A stretch of DNA of 35,279 bases. Source: Prevotellaceae bacterium UBA3849. GTDB lineage: Bacteria; Bacteroidota; Bacteroidia; Bacteroidales; Bacteroidaceae. Below the pieces are notes generated by a model, which worked only from the letters and a program-made list of their open reading frames with translations, was not told where the DNA came from and did not search any database. A program made the position numbers and the translations under genes. Positions 6,397 through 15,231 of the stretch are shown here, piece after piece; the stretch's first letter is position 1; each line of letters opens with the position of its first letter. The DNA lies in assembly GCA_002392645.1 (NCBI GenBank), contig DGHL01000075.1:314-35592 (forward strand), given 5' to 3'.

Positions 6397-8367
6397 ATGA
6401 TAACACTACTTATATTAGGAGGATTGGCAGCAAATCCTGCCGATACGATATCAAGGGAGACGACCATCGACGAGGTGGTCGTTTCTTCTTCGATACAATC
6501 CAGACAAAAGACTGCCGCCAAGGGTAGGACGGCAAGCATAGACGAGCATCTGCTACGATTGGGTAAGGTTGACGTGGTGCGCCGCGGCAGCTATGCCTGG
6601 GAACCCGTGGTGAACAACATGCAGAGCGAGCGACTGTCAACAACCATCGACGGCATGAAGATATTCTATGCCTGCACCGACAAGATGGACCCCGTAACGT
6701 CGTACGTGGAGAGTGGAAACCTGCAGCGCATAAGCCTCAATTCCGGACTCGACGGCAATCCGCAGGCTACGGGCAACATAGGCGGCAGCATAGACCTCAA
6801 ACTGCGGCGTGTGGGCTTCGATGCCAAGCATGCTGAGTATAATGCTTCGGCTGGCTTTGAGAGCAATGGCACCGTGCAGGCGTATGGCGTCGATGCGGCA
6901 TTCTCCACACACCGCTTCTATACCAACTTCGGAGTGTTCTACCGACATGCCGATAACTACAAGGCAGGTGGCGGCGAGGTGGTCTCTTTCTCACAGTTCA
7001 GCAAGGTCAATGCCTTCGCCAACCTGGGTTGGCAGCCTCGTGACAACCACATAGTAGAGGGCACCGTGATAGTTGACGTGGCTACCGACATAGGCTATCC
7101 GGCCCTTACCATGGACGTTAAGGATGCACGCGGTTTCATAACCTCGCTGTCGTACCGACGTGAGCACATCGGCACGCTGCTGAACCGCTGGGAGACGAAG
7201 CTGTACTACAACCGCATAACCCACAACATGGACGACACCAAGCGCCCCGACGTGAAGATACACATGGACATGCCGGGCAAGAGCAAGACTGCCGGACTGT
7301 ACAGTCTGCTGCAGGGCGGCAATGACAGGCACTTCTTGCAACTTAACCTCGACGCATATTACAACACGCTCTTTGCCGACATGACGATGTATCCGCGCGT
7401 GGGCAAGCCTATGTATATGCTGACGTGGCCCGACGTAAGGACCTTCAACACTGGAGTGGCGCTGACCGACGACGTCACCTTGGGCGAACGTCACCACGTG
7501 CGCCTCTCTGCAAAGGCAGCATGGCAGAACCAGCGCATACACAGCGACGAGGGTTTCAAGGCGCTCAGCATATACTTCCCCACCATGCACCAGGACTATT
7601 CGCACCTCATAGGGCGCCTGGCGGCAAGCTATGCCTATGAGTATGGGGCGTGGCGCCTGGCGGCTGGCACTGGCTACGGCACGAGGGCTCCTACGGTGAC
7701 GGAAGGCTACGGATACTTCCTTAACAACGTCTTTGACCAGTATGACTATATAGGCAATCCGCACCTGCGCAACGAGAAGGCAGTAGAACTGAATCTCTCG
7801 GCGGCATGGAGCACCGCGCGTGCGGAACTGAAGGCGGAGGGCAACGCCTTCTTCTTCAGCGACTATATAATAGGTCGTCCTGATGATCGCTTCTCGCCTA
7901 TGACGATAGGTGCCGCAGGGGTGAAGGTATATCAGAACCTCAGCAGTGCGCAGATAGTCAATGCCACGCTTACGGCTGCATGGTCGCCGCTCGAGCCACT
8001 GCGATGGGAGAACCGCCTGACATTCAGCTATGGCAGGGAGAGCACCGGTGCACGACTGCCGCTGATAGCTCCGCTCACATACGTAGGTACGCTGCGCTAT
8101 ACCCGCGGTAGCCTTGAGGCTGAGGCAGGCGTCAGAATGGCATCTCGCAACAGCCGTTGCGGTACGGAGTACGGCGAGACTCCCACGTCAGGCTACGCCG
8201 TATGGCATGTCAGTGCAGCCTACCTGCTGCGGTTGGGCACCGTGGCGGCAGAGCTACGCGCAGGGGTGGAGAATATCTTCGACAGGAATTACTCTACCTA
8301 CTCCGACTGGAACCACATTCCGCAGAAGGGACGCAGCGTCTATGCCAACGTCACGGTGCAATTCTGA
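6397..8367 (+). CDS. TonB-dependent outer-membrane receptor of the OprC/NosA copper type
   Basis: A 656-residue TonB-dependent transporter. The start at 6397 follows the palindromic repeats and gives a short export signal (MITLLILGGLAANPA), a TonB-box-like IDEVVVS (about 24-30), a plug domain to about residue 140 and a barrel ending in YANVTVQF with terminal phenylalanine. The plug contains VVRRGSYAWEPVVNNM and DGMKIFYACTDKMDPVTSYV. C93 and M97 form CxxxM, and H276-N-M278 in ITHNMDD forms HxM. In OprC of Pseudomonas aeruginosa the copper site is built from a CxxxM pair in the plug and an HxM pair in the barrel; the distance between the pairs here (183 residues) is close to that in OprC (about 180, from memory). 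Copper uptake is therefore a strong inference. It is probably expressed with the upstream lipoprotein. Confidence 0.88.
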   Translation: MITLLILGGLAANPADTISRETTIDEVVVSSSIQSRQKTAAKGRTASIDEHLLRLGKVDVVRRGSYAWEPVVNNMQSERLSTTIDGMKIFYACTDKMDPVTSYVESGNLQRISLNSGLDGNPQATGNIGGSIDLKLRRVGFDAKHAEYNASAGFESNGTVQAYGVDAAFSTHRFYTNFGVFYRHADNYKAGGGEVVSFSQFSKVNAFANLGWQPRDNHIVEGTVIVDVATDIGYPALTMDVKDARGFITSLSYRREHIGTLLNRWETKLYYNRITHNMDDTKRPDVKIHMDMPGKSKTAGLYSLLQGGNDRHFLQLNLDAYYNTLFADMTMYPRVGKPMYMLTWPDVRTFNTGVALTDDVTLGERHHVRLSAKAAWQNQRIHSDEGFKALSIYFPTMHQDYSHLIGRLAASYAYEYGAWRLAAGTGYGTRAPTVTEGYGYFLNNVFDQYDYIGNPHLRNEKAVELNLSAAWSTARAELKAEGNAFFFSDYIIGRPDDRFSPMTIGAAGVKVYQNLSSAQIVNATLTAAWSPLEPLRWENRLTFSYGRESTGARLPLIAPLTYVGTLRYTRGSLEAEAGVRMASRNSRCGTEYGETPTSGYAVWHVSAAYLLRLGTVAAELRAGVENIFDRNYSTYSDWNHIPQKGRSVYANVTVQF

Positions 8368-8371
8368 GGGC

Positions 8372-8388
8372 GCAGGTAAAAAACCTGC
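8372..8388 (+). terminator. Small hairpin directly after the TonB receptor stop
   Basis: GCAGGT-AAAAA-ACCTGC, a 6-bp stem starting 5 bases after the stop codon. It is weak as a terminator on its own and is followed by the longer inverted repeat at 8394-8440. Confidence 0.35.
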
Positions 8389-8393
8389 AGAAT

Positions 8394-8440
8394 TAAGTAG
8401 GTGTGCAAGGATTGTATAATTAATTATGCACACCTACTTA
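8394..8440. repeat. 14-bp inverted repeat, end motif shared with 22738-22754
   Basis: TAAGTAGGTGTGCA (8394-8407) and TGCACACCTACTTA (8427-8440) form a perfect 14-bp stem with a 19-base AT-rich loop. The 17-base sequence TATGCACACCTACTTAT recurs exactly at 22738-22754. It may act as a terminator for the receptor gene or be a small interspersed element. Confidence 0.6.
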
Positions 8441-8538
8441 TTGTAAGGGCACGGAAAAGCCGCTGAGCGACCAAGCATCGCCCCTTCAGTCTTGCCCTGT
8501 CGTAACCACTTGAAACATAACATAATGGAAATACCCCT

Positions 8539-8623
8539 GTAAAAGCTATCATATTACCTTGTAATTTGATAGCTTTTACCGTGTAAAGTGATAGCTTTTA
8601 CAAGGTAATATGATAGCTTTTAC
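8539..8623. repeat. 22-bp-period repeat array, locus 1 (four copies)
   Basis: Copies of the 19-base unit GTAATATGATAGCTTTTAC lie at 8561-8579, 8583-8601 and 8605-8623, with an inverted copy at 8539-8557. The first two copies face each other across a 3-base loop and can form an almost perfect 19-bp stem. Copies start 22 bases apart. The array lies between convergent genes (receptor rightward, unknown membrane protein leftward). No other feature was seen in the rest of 8441-8680. Confidence 0.85.
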
Positions 8624-8680
8624 AACGCCCTCTGTATATCAGTATGAAATAAGCATGGAAAAAGTAGGTTTCAGAATCGC

Positions 8681-9523
8681 TTATCTGTCCCTTTTCTGAA
8701 ACCTATACCTGTCAGTGAAACCTTTCTGGCTGACATAGCTTCCGTAAGATTCAAACACTACGCTGTCATTATATAGTAGAAACTGGGAGAATGACGAAGC
8801 CTCATCCCTTTCTTGTTTCGTCATGGGACGGTCATATAGAGCATACTGATACTTGCTGCTTCCATGCCATCTGAACAATAGTATGTTTTTCTTTGCCGAC
8901 CCATCAAAGTCAGGCCTGTTGTCTATCTCTATGCCTATGATGCCAGCCTTGCGCATCATAGCTTGGATGGTTGCTGTCTCTTGCTTTGACAATCCAGCGA
9001 GACGTACGGCGTTTTCTATTCCTTCTTGGTCAGTGATATTGCTGCGATATTCATGGCCGTTCTCGATCATGAAATCCGTAATCTCATCGTTTCTGTACTC
9101 AAGCAGTATGGAGCAACTGTCACCTAATGAACGGTGTACATATCTTACCAGGTCGTACATTTCCTTATGGTGCTCCTCGTAATGCTCCGCCATAATTGTG
9201 GCGTTGCATGGTTCAGCCTTGGGAAGGGTGATGTAGAAGGCGAACAATATAGCTGCATTGAGTATATGGAGTATAAGAACCACCTTCTTGTAGGTGGAAG
9301 CGGGGGGAATGCAACGTATAATGGAGGCTATGACGATGATAGTCAGCGGCAGGGAAATAAACCATACCCACAGCAATCCTATGATGCACAATGCCATAAC
9401 ATCCTGCATTTCAGCCCTGTCATGACTGTCAAGGCCGATACAGAAGACAATGCCGATGGTTATAGAGAGTATCAGCAATATCTCTATTATACGGTAAGAA
9501 TATTTAATCAACCAACAGGTCAT
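8681..9523 (-). CDS. Unknown membrane protein with three N-terminal transmembrane helices
   Basis: A 280-residue protein not recognised as a named family. Three hydrophobic segments are visible: about residues 12-31 (IIEILLILSITIGIVFCIGL), about 40-66 (ALCIIGLLWVWFISLPLTII and on), and about 79-99 (VVLILHILNAAILFAFYITL). The remaining 180 residues are soluble and charged, with a region rich in D/E and K/R. The open frame reaches 9553, but that start is TTG; the ATG at 9523 is preferred. The downstream neighbour in transcription is the repeat array; the upstream neighbour 9559-9945 is on the same strand 35 bases away, so the pair is probably one operon. AT content is higher than in the copper locus. 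Confidence 0.7.
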   Translation of the reverse strand: MTCWLIKYSYRIIEILLILSITIGIVFCIGLDSHDRAEMQDVMALCIIGLLWVWFISLPLTIIVIASIIRCIPPASTYKKVVLILHILNAAILFAFYITLPKAEPCNATIMAEHYEEHHKEMYDLVRYVHRSLGDSCSILLEYRNDEITDFMIENGHEYRSNITDQEGIENAVRLAGLSKQETATIQAMMRKAGIIGIEIDNRPDFDGSAKKNILLFRWHGSSKYQYALYDRPMTKQERDEASSFSQFLLYNDSVVFESYGSYVSQKGFTDRYRFQKRDR

Positions 9524-9558
9524 ATTGTAGGTTTTACAATTTTTTTTGTACAATAGAC

Positions 9559-9945
9559 TCAGTCTGAGAAGACCACCTTCGCCGTCTGGAAAAATCCGTC
9601 GTTGGTGAATGCGATTTCCAGAGTGTACATGCCAAGACCTATCAGGTGGAAAGTAGGTGTCATTAGAAAGTAGGTGACATGAGTGTCTCCTGACGTAATG
9701 CGACTTTCTCCCATTGACTCTTGACCCAACAGATCTGCTGTCTGCACGATGTTCGGTTTTTCCTTGTTCAGTTTCTCAACGAGGGACTCCGACATGTAGT
9801 ATCGGATTCTATGAATGGGATAATTCTTCCATACCCATTCATTAAACGGGATTTGCAAACCGAATGTAGGCGTTATCGTGTGGAATACACAGAGTACCGC
9901 GATTATCAGGAATATAACCCCGATGCGTTTTGTCACTATCTTCAT
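9559..9945 (-). CDS. Unknown small exported or membrane-anchored protein
   Basis: A 128-residue protein starting MKIVTKRIGVIFLIIAVLCVFHTI, a single N-terminal hydrophobic segment that could be a signal anchor or uncleaved signal. The rest is soluble, with a C-terminal beta-rich part (HLIGLGMYTLEIAFTNDGFF). No family recognised. It lies just upstream of the three-helix membrane protein gene on the same strand, suggesting a two-gene unit. Nothing recognisable is seen in the 158 bases between it and the RhuM remnant. Confidence 0.6.
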   Translation of the reverse strand: MKIVTKRIGVIFLIIAVLCVFHTITPTFGLQIPFNEWVWKNYPIHRIRYYMSESLVEKLNKEKPNIVQTADLLGQESMGESRITSGDTHVTYFLMTPTFHLIGLGMYTLEIAFTNDGFFQTAKVVFSD

Positions 9946-10103
9946 ATAGTTACTATCACTGTTTGTTGATTAGTCTGCAATTGTCATGCTCCTTGACTGT
10001 AGGAGACAGACAAGGTCGTGCGCACTGGTGTACGGCTTCTGAAATGGTATACTATTTGCCCATTGTATAAAAATATTTACATCAAATAACACCCGAAGAT
10101 GGG

Positions 10104-10376
10104 TCACCAACTGTCAACTACATCCCTGTTGCCCTCACGTCGAACTACCGAAATTTTCTCGGTAGTTGCCTCCTTTTTCAGTTCATCTGTATCATAGATA
10201 TTCTGTAAATGTACACTTATATTATCAGAGGTGCAATCGAACAACATACTCATAGCCTTCTGAGTACACCACACAGTCTTGTCTTTATAGTACACCTCTG
10301 CACCCTGTTCCTTTCCTTCTATCTGAAAGATAAGGAACTCAGCTGTGCTATTTCTTATTTCTCTACGTTTTGCCAT
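10104..10376 (-). pseudogene. RhuM-family N-terminal fragment
   Basis: The 90 codons match the start of RhuM (virulence RhuM-like) proteins: TAEFLIFQ, then a WCTQKAMSMLFDCTSDNISVHL segment (the usual form is W-L-T-Q-x-x-x-A-x-L-F with N-I-S-x-H), then ATTEKISVVRREGNRDV. In intact relatives the protein continues with an E-F-Y-N-L-D region and runs to about 300 residues; here it turns to VDSW and stops. No continuation is seen in the next 100 bases, so the rest is deleted rather than frameshifted. RhuM genes travel with restriction-modification and other mobile islands, consistent with the R-M gene that starts 170 bases away in the opposite direction. Confidence 0.75.
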
Positions 10377-10421
10377 ATACTGTTATAACGTTTATTTCTT
10401 TTTTCGGTCAGCTTTTCGATG

Positions 10422-10429
10422 CAAATTTA
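10422..10429 (-). promoter_or_regulatory. -7 element upstream of the RhuM remnant
   Basis: On the minus strand this reads TAAATTTG, fitting TAnnTTTG, about 45 bases upstream of the RhuM start codon. It suggests the remnant keeps its original promoter. Confidence 0.45.
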
Positions 10430-10493
10430 ATAATAATTTGTAAGACAGCAAAAACTTTAAACGGCATAGTAGGCTTTTTCAGTTTTTTTTTCG

Positions 10494-10501
10494 TAACTTT
10501 G
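10494..10501 (+). promoter_or_regulatory. -7 element upstream of the restriction-modification gene
   Basis: TAACTTTG matches the Bacteroidetes -7 consensus and lies 45 bases before the start codon at 10547. The -33 region is T-rich and without a clear TTTG. Confidence 0.55.
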
Positions 10502-10546
10502 CAACACTAACGAATATTTTATTAGATGTAATTAGAAACTATCATT

Positions 10547-13500
10547 ATGGACCTAAAAGAATATATAGACACAATCAATCAGAAATATCGCGCTGGCAAT
10601 GCTACAGAACACAGCTACAGAGGTACTTTGGAGCAGTTGATGCAGACGCTTCTGCCCAAACTGCGCATCGTAAACGAACCTAAACGTGTGAAGTGTGGCG
10701 CACCAGACTATATAGCCAGTCGCAAGGACGGTATGCCTGTGTTTTATATCGAAGCAAAGGATATTGGCGATAACGATCTTGACGGACGTAATCCTCATAG
10801 CCATAAGGAGCAGTTTACACGTTACAAGCAAGCACTAGACTATATTATTTTTACTGATTATCTGGACTTTCACCTATATGAGCATGGCGGGTTTGTGGAT
10901 AGTGTGCGGATTGCTGAAGTGAAAGGTGACAAGATTGTTGCCATCAATGAGAATGAAGATAAGTTTCTGAATCTCATAGAGCATGTAGGCAATAATGCCA
11001 TTCAACGCATAACATCGGCTTCTCGTCTTGCCAAGTTGATGGCAGGCAAAGCCCGACTGCTCAAAAACATCATTGAGCAGGCAGTAACTGACGACAGTAA
11101 GAGGATAACAGATAATGAGAATGCAATAGAGGAATTATTCCATATACCTCAAGAGGAAGTATTCAAGACGGGACTAACAGAGCAGATGGAAACGTTTCGC
11201 AGACTGTTGCTTCACGATATTACTCCATCATCTTTTGCCGACATTTACGCTCAGACCATTGTGTATGGGCTGTTTGCTGCACGCCTTAACGACAAGACAC
11301 CAGAGGATTTCTCACGGCAGGAAGCACTCAACCTGATTCCAAAAACGAGTGAGTTTTTGCGTAATATGTTTCAACAGATAGCAGGTCTCGACCCCGACCC
11401 ACGCATAGAATGGATTCTGGATGACCTCGTATTAGCCTTTGGCATCACCGATATGCAAAAGATTCTGGATGGTTATAACGAGGATACTAAACGGCAAGAC
11501 CCTATGATGCATTTCTATGAGGATTTCCTTGCTGCCTATGACTCTTCGCTTCGCAAGGCTCGTGGAGTATGGTACACGCCACAGCCTGTGGTTAGTTTCA
11601 TCGTGAGGGTCGTCGATGAGATACTGCAAAAAGAATTCCATTTGCCTGAAGGACTGGCCGACTATAGCAAGGTACCTCACAACGTTTCTGTTCCTCAGAG
11701 TTTTGACAAGCGAACTTCAGACGGCAAGAAGCACGTAACCAAAGATTTGTACCGCGTGCAGATATTAGATCCGGCAATGGGAACTGGCACTTTCCTTTCT
11801 GAAATCATACGTCAAGTGCGTCAGAAGTTTGAGGGCAACGACGGTATCTGGAATCAGTATGCCTCTACTTGCTTGTTGCCACGACTTTATGGTTTTGAGG
11901 TAATGATGGCACCTTACACCATTGCCCACATGAAACTTTTTTTGCAACTGAAGGAAAATGGAGCGCTGACATCGAACGAGCCACCACACCTCAACCTATT
12001 GCTTACTAATTCGCTGGAAGAAGCAAACGACGATACAGATTCGCTTTTCTCCTATTGGCTTAGTTTGGAATCAAAGAAGGCAAGTGTAATAAAGCGCGAC
12101 TGCCCTGTAATGGTGATGATTGGTAATCCGCCATATTCTATCAGTAGTCAAAATAATGGAAAGTGGATTACTGACCTTGTTGCAGACTACAAAAAGGATT
12201 TGAATGAAAGGAATATTCAACCTCTAAGTGATGATTATATCAAGTTCATACGTCTGGGACAGCATTACATAGAGAAGAATGGCGAGGGAATAATGGCTTT
12301 TATTAGCAACAACAGTTTTATTGATGGTACTATACATCGACAGATGAGACAAGCTTTAATGGACTGCTTTGACAAAATATACATTCTTGACCTTCATGGT
12401 AATACTCGCAAAAAAGAGGTGGCTTCAGATGGAAGTAAAGACGAGAATGTATTTGATATCATGCAGGGAGTAAGCATCAACATTTTCGTGAGGACAGGAA
12501 ATAAATCGACACAAGTTTTTCATCACGAACTTTATGGCTTGCGCGAAGAAAAGTATGAATACCTAAGTAATCACGGTCTCAACGATGTGCCATGGAAAGA
12601 GCTCAAATTAGAAGATCCTCTGCACTTCTTTGTACCAAAGGACTTTGCTGCTCAAAGGGATTATGATAGTTTTTTTAAGATTACTGAGTTGATGCCAATT
12701 TCAACAAGCGGTGTTAAAACCCATCATGACAAAGAACTAGTGTCAACGAGTCCATATAATTCAGAATACAATAAACCATACACTTATAGACCTTTAGACA
12801 ACCAATGGATAGATTATGACTTAAATAAAGTTGTACGCCATCGTTACAAATATATGAGCCATATCCTTGATAAGGATAATATTTCACTTATTATTGGTCC
12901 ACAAGGTCAAGCAGTCGGACCTATGCTTTGGAATGTTGTTTTTGTTTCAAAATACATAGTTGATACAAATATCTTTTATCGTGGTGGAGGAATCGTTTTT
13001 CCCCTCTACCTCTACAAAGAGAACATGGGCAAGGAAGAACGCATTGTCAACTTCAACAAGGAATTGTATGACAATATAGCAAAAGGGCTGAACTATCTCC
13101 CTTGCTATGATGACAATATGTTGATAGACCCAACGAGCGAATATAACGGTGTGCTCTATCCGCAAGACCTTTTCAACTATATATATGCCGTGCTGCACAG
13201 TCCTATGTATCGTGAACGCTACAAGGAATTCCTGAAGATAGATTTCCCACGCATACCTTATCCTACAGACTGGGAAAAATTTCGTGATTTGGCAGAACAG
13301 GGTAAAGAATTGAGACAGCTGCATCTGATGGAAGACCTGCCTTCAAAGACTGGTATCACCTTCCCTGTGGCAGGCTCTTTGCAAGTGGATTGCTATCGTT
13401 GGCAGGACAATCGCGTCTATATTAACGCAGAGCAATATTTTGAGGGAGTGCCGGAATCTGCCTGGCAGTTCTTCATTGGTGGTTACCAACCTGCTCAGAA

Positions 13501-13642
13501 ATGGCTCAAAGACCGCAAGGGCAGGGTTTTAAGTTTCGAGGACGTGAAGCACTATGGTCGTATCATCTATGTGCTACAGCAGACAGAGAGAATCATGATG
13601 GAAATTGACACTATAGTGACAAATTATAATAATAAAAGTTAG
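10547..13642 (+). CDS. Single-chain restriction-modification enzyme, Type ISP-like/Type IIG (N6-adenine methyltransferase plus nuclease)
   Basis: A 1031-residue fused endonuclease-methyltransferase. N-terminal PD-(D/E)xK nuclease: PD at 53-54 and E69-A-K71. An alpha-helical connector follows. The methyltransferase begins with RGVWYTPQPVVSFIV (about 339-353), motif I DPAMGTGTF at 408-416 and catalytic motif IV NPPY at 527-530, the signature of N6-adenine modification. The C-terminal third has the specificity-domain pattern of Type ISP enzymes (PWKELKLEDPLHFF, YRPLDNQWIDYDLNKVVRHR). Type ISP enzymes such as LlaGI are about 1500-1600 residues and carry a helicase between nuclease and methyltransferase; no helicase motif is seen here. 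No separate subunit genes are present. The gene is more AT-rich than the GH43 gene after it, whose start codon follows the stop without a gap. It is probably acquired. Confidence 0.9.
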   Translation: MDLKEYIDTINQKYRAGNATEHSYRGTLEQLMQTLLPKLRIVNEPKRVKCGAPDYIASRKDGMPVFYIEAKDIGDNDLDGRNPHSHKEQFTRYKQALDYIIFTDYLDFHLYEHGGFVDSVRIAEVKGDKIVAINENEDKFLNLIEHVGNNAIQRITSASRLAKLMAGKARLLKNIIEQAVTDDSKRITDNENAIEELFHIPQEEVFKTGLTEQMETFRRLLLHDITPSSFADIYAQTIVYGLFAARLNDKTPEDFSRQEALNLIPKTSEFLRNMFQQIAGLDPDPRIEWILDDLVLAFGITDMQKILDGYNEDTKRQDPMMHFYEDFLAAYDSSLRKARGVWYTPQPVVSFIVRVVDEILQKEFHLPEGLADYSKVPHNVSVPQSFDKRTSDGKKHVTKDLYRVQILDPAMGTGTFLSEIIRQVRQKFEGNDGIWNQYASTCLLPRLYGFEVMMAPYTIAHMKLFLQLKENGALTSNEPPHLNLLLTNSLEEANDDTDSLFSYWLSLESKKASVIKRDCPVMVMIGNPPYSISSQNNGKWITDLVADYKKDLNERNIQPLSDDYIKFIRLGQHYIEKNGEGIMAFISNNSFIDGTIHRQMRQALMDCFDKIYILDLHGNTRKKEVASDGSKDENVFDIMQGVSINIFVRTGNKSTQVFHHELYGLREEKYEYLSNHGLNDVPWKELKLEDPLHFFVPKDFAAQRDYDSFFKITELMPISTSGVKTHHDKELVSTSPYNSEYNKPYTYRPLDNQWIDYDLNKVVRHRYKYMSHILDKDNISLIIGPQGQAVGPMLWNVVFVSKYIVDTNIFYRGGGIVFPLYLYKENMGKEERIVNFNKELYDNIAKGLNYLPCYDDNMLIDPTSEYNGVLYPQDLFNYIYAVLHSPMYRERYKEFLKIDFPRIPYPTDWEKFRDLAEQGKELRQLHLMEDLPSKTGITFPVAGSLQVDCYRWQDNRVYINAEQYFEGVPESAWQFFIGGYQPAQKWLKDRKGRVLSFEDVKHYGRIIYVLQQTERIMMEIDTIVTNYNNKS

Positions 13643-15226
13643 ATGCAAATGACTGCAAGACATCTGATAGCTTCGTTACTGCTGACCGTGACAATGACTG
13701 ATGCCGATGCCGGTAATACGCTCCAATGGGGCGATCAGGGCAACGGTACGTATCGTAACCCCGTGCTTAACGCTGACTATTCTGACCCCGACGTGATACG
13801 CGTGGGGGAGAAATACTATATGGTGGCGAGCGACTTCCATTTCATGGGCATGCAGATACTGGAGAGCAGTGACATGGTGAACTGGCGCATAGTGACGCAG
13901 GTGTATAACCGCTTCGATATGCCTAAGTGGGATACCAATGAGCGCTATGCCGGCGGTTCGTGGGCTCCGGCGCTGCGCTATCACGACGGCAAATACTGGA
14001 TATTCTTCTGCACACCCCACGAGGGACTCTTCATGACGCAGGCAGAGAGGCCCGAAGGACCGTGGAGCCCGCTGCACTGCCTGAAGGCTGTGGAGAAGTG
14101 GGAAGACCCATGCCCTTTCTGGGACAGCGACGGCAGGGCTTACCTCGGGCGTAGCCAGCATGGTGCCGGACCGATAATACTGCACCGCATGAGCAGTGAC
14201 GGTCGTACGCTGCTCGACGACGGCGTTACGATATACACCGGACCGGTGGCTGAGGGCACCAAGTTCCTGAAGTTTGGCGATTGGTACTATCTCTCCATTC
14301 CAGAAGGTGGAGTGGGCGAGGGGTGGCAGACGGTATTGCGCTCAAGGAGCATATACGGTCCATACGAAAGGAAGGTGGTATTGGAGCAAGGCACTACCAC
14401 CATCAACGGTCCGCACCAAGGTGCTCTGGTTGATACGCCGCAGGGCACATGGTGGTTCTATCACTTTCAGGAGACCGAGGCACTGGGACGCGTGGTGCAC
14501 CTGCAACCGGTGGAGTGGAAAGACGGATGGCCCATGATAGGCACCGACATTGACGGCAACGGCATTGGCGAACCCGTCATGCAGTGGCAGAAACCTCTCT
14601 CGCAATTAGAGCCATCGCTGCCCCAGACGAGCGATGACTTCAGCGGTGGGCAGCTCTCTCCGCAGTGGCAATGGAACCACAACCCTGCCAATGAGGCATG
14701 GTCGCTGACCGAGGATCCCGGTGCGCTGACGCTCCACGCCTTGCAGTCAGACAGTTTCATAAAGGCACGAAACACGCTGACGCAGAAGTGTATGGGCTAC
14801 GACAGCGAGGCAACAGTAGAGATAGACTTCGCACACCTTGCCGATGGCGGCAGGGCTGGCATAGCCTGCATGGGCAAGACCAACGAACTCTTTGGCGTAA
14901 GGAAAGACGGCAACGCGCTGCAGCTATACCGCTCCCTTTCTACCTTCAAGCAGAAGGACGGCACACCACCACTAGAGCGCGACACCATGATATGCTCTCT
15001 CAGCGGCACGATAAAGCTATGGCTGCGCATACACTTCGACGTCACAGCCAGGCAGTTCACCTTCTCATACAGCACCGACGGCACCGTCTTCACCCCAGCC
15101 GCAGCACCCTTCTACACCATCCGCGGCAACTGGAAAGGCATTCGCCTCGCACTATACCACTACAACACCCGTGCGGCAGAGGGGTATGTAAACATTGAAA
15201 ATGTAAAATATAACATAAACAAATAA
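13643..15226 (+). CDS. Glycoside hydrolase family 43 (beta-xylosidase/arabinofuranosidase type)
   Basis: A 527-residue exported enzyme: signal peptide to about residue 23 (MQMTARHLIASLLLTVTMTDADA). The five-bladed propeller domain runs from about 30 to 320 with the three expected acids: D48 in ADYSDPDV (base), D155 in WEDPCPFWD (pKa modulator) and E204 in AEGTKFLK (acid). A C-terminal beta-sandwich (about 330-525) starts at SDDFSGGQLSPQWQWNHNP, typical of GH43 proteins with a C2-type accessory domain. Likely substrates are xylan or arabinoxylan side chains, by family; exact specificity cannot be read. The ATG is on the base after the restriction enzyme's TAG, leaving no room for its own promoter, so expression would depend on read-through or an internal promoter. 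Base composition is closer to the host-like genes than to the R-M gene. Confidence 0.93.
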   Translation: MQMTARHLIASLLLTVTMTDADAGNTLQWGDQGNGTYRNPVLNADYSDPDVIRVGEKYYMVASDFHFMGMQILESSDMVNWRIVTQVYNRFDMPKWDTNERYAGGSWAPALRYHDGKYWIFFCTPHEGLFMTQAERPEGPWSPLHCLKAVEKWEDPCPFWDSDGRAYLGRSQHGAGPIILHRMSSDGRTLLDDGVTIYTGPVAEGTKFLKFGDWYYLSIPEGGVGEGWQTVLRSRSIYGPYERKVVLEQGTTTINGPHQGALVDTPQGTWWFYHFQETEALGRVVHLQPVEWKDGWPMIGTDIDGNGIGEPVMQWQKPLSQLEPSLPQTSDDFSGGQLSPQWQWNHNPANEAWSLTEDPGALTLHALQSDSFIKARNTLTQKCMGYDSEATVEIDFAHLADGGRAGIACMGKTNELFGVRKDGNALQLYRSLSTFKQKDGTPPLERDTMICSLSGTIKLWLRIHFDVTARQFTFSYSTDGTVFTPAAAPFYTIRGNWKGIRLALYHYNTRAAEGYVNIENVKYNINK

Positions 15227-15231
15227 AGACT

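Noticed and set aside
6991..7764. 257-codon minus-strand open frame
   Set aside because: Antisense to the TonB receptor, whose plug and barrel motifs are unmistakable; it has V/H/R-rich shadow composition.
8539..8623. Repeat array as CRISPR
   Set aside because: Units are 19 bases with 3-base gaps, there are no unique spacers of 25-40 bases, orientation varies within arrays, and no cas gene is present. The same holds for the other three loci.
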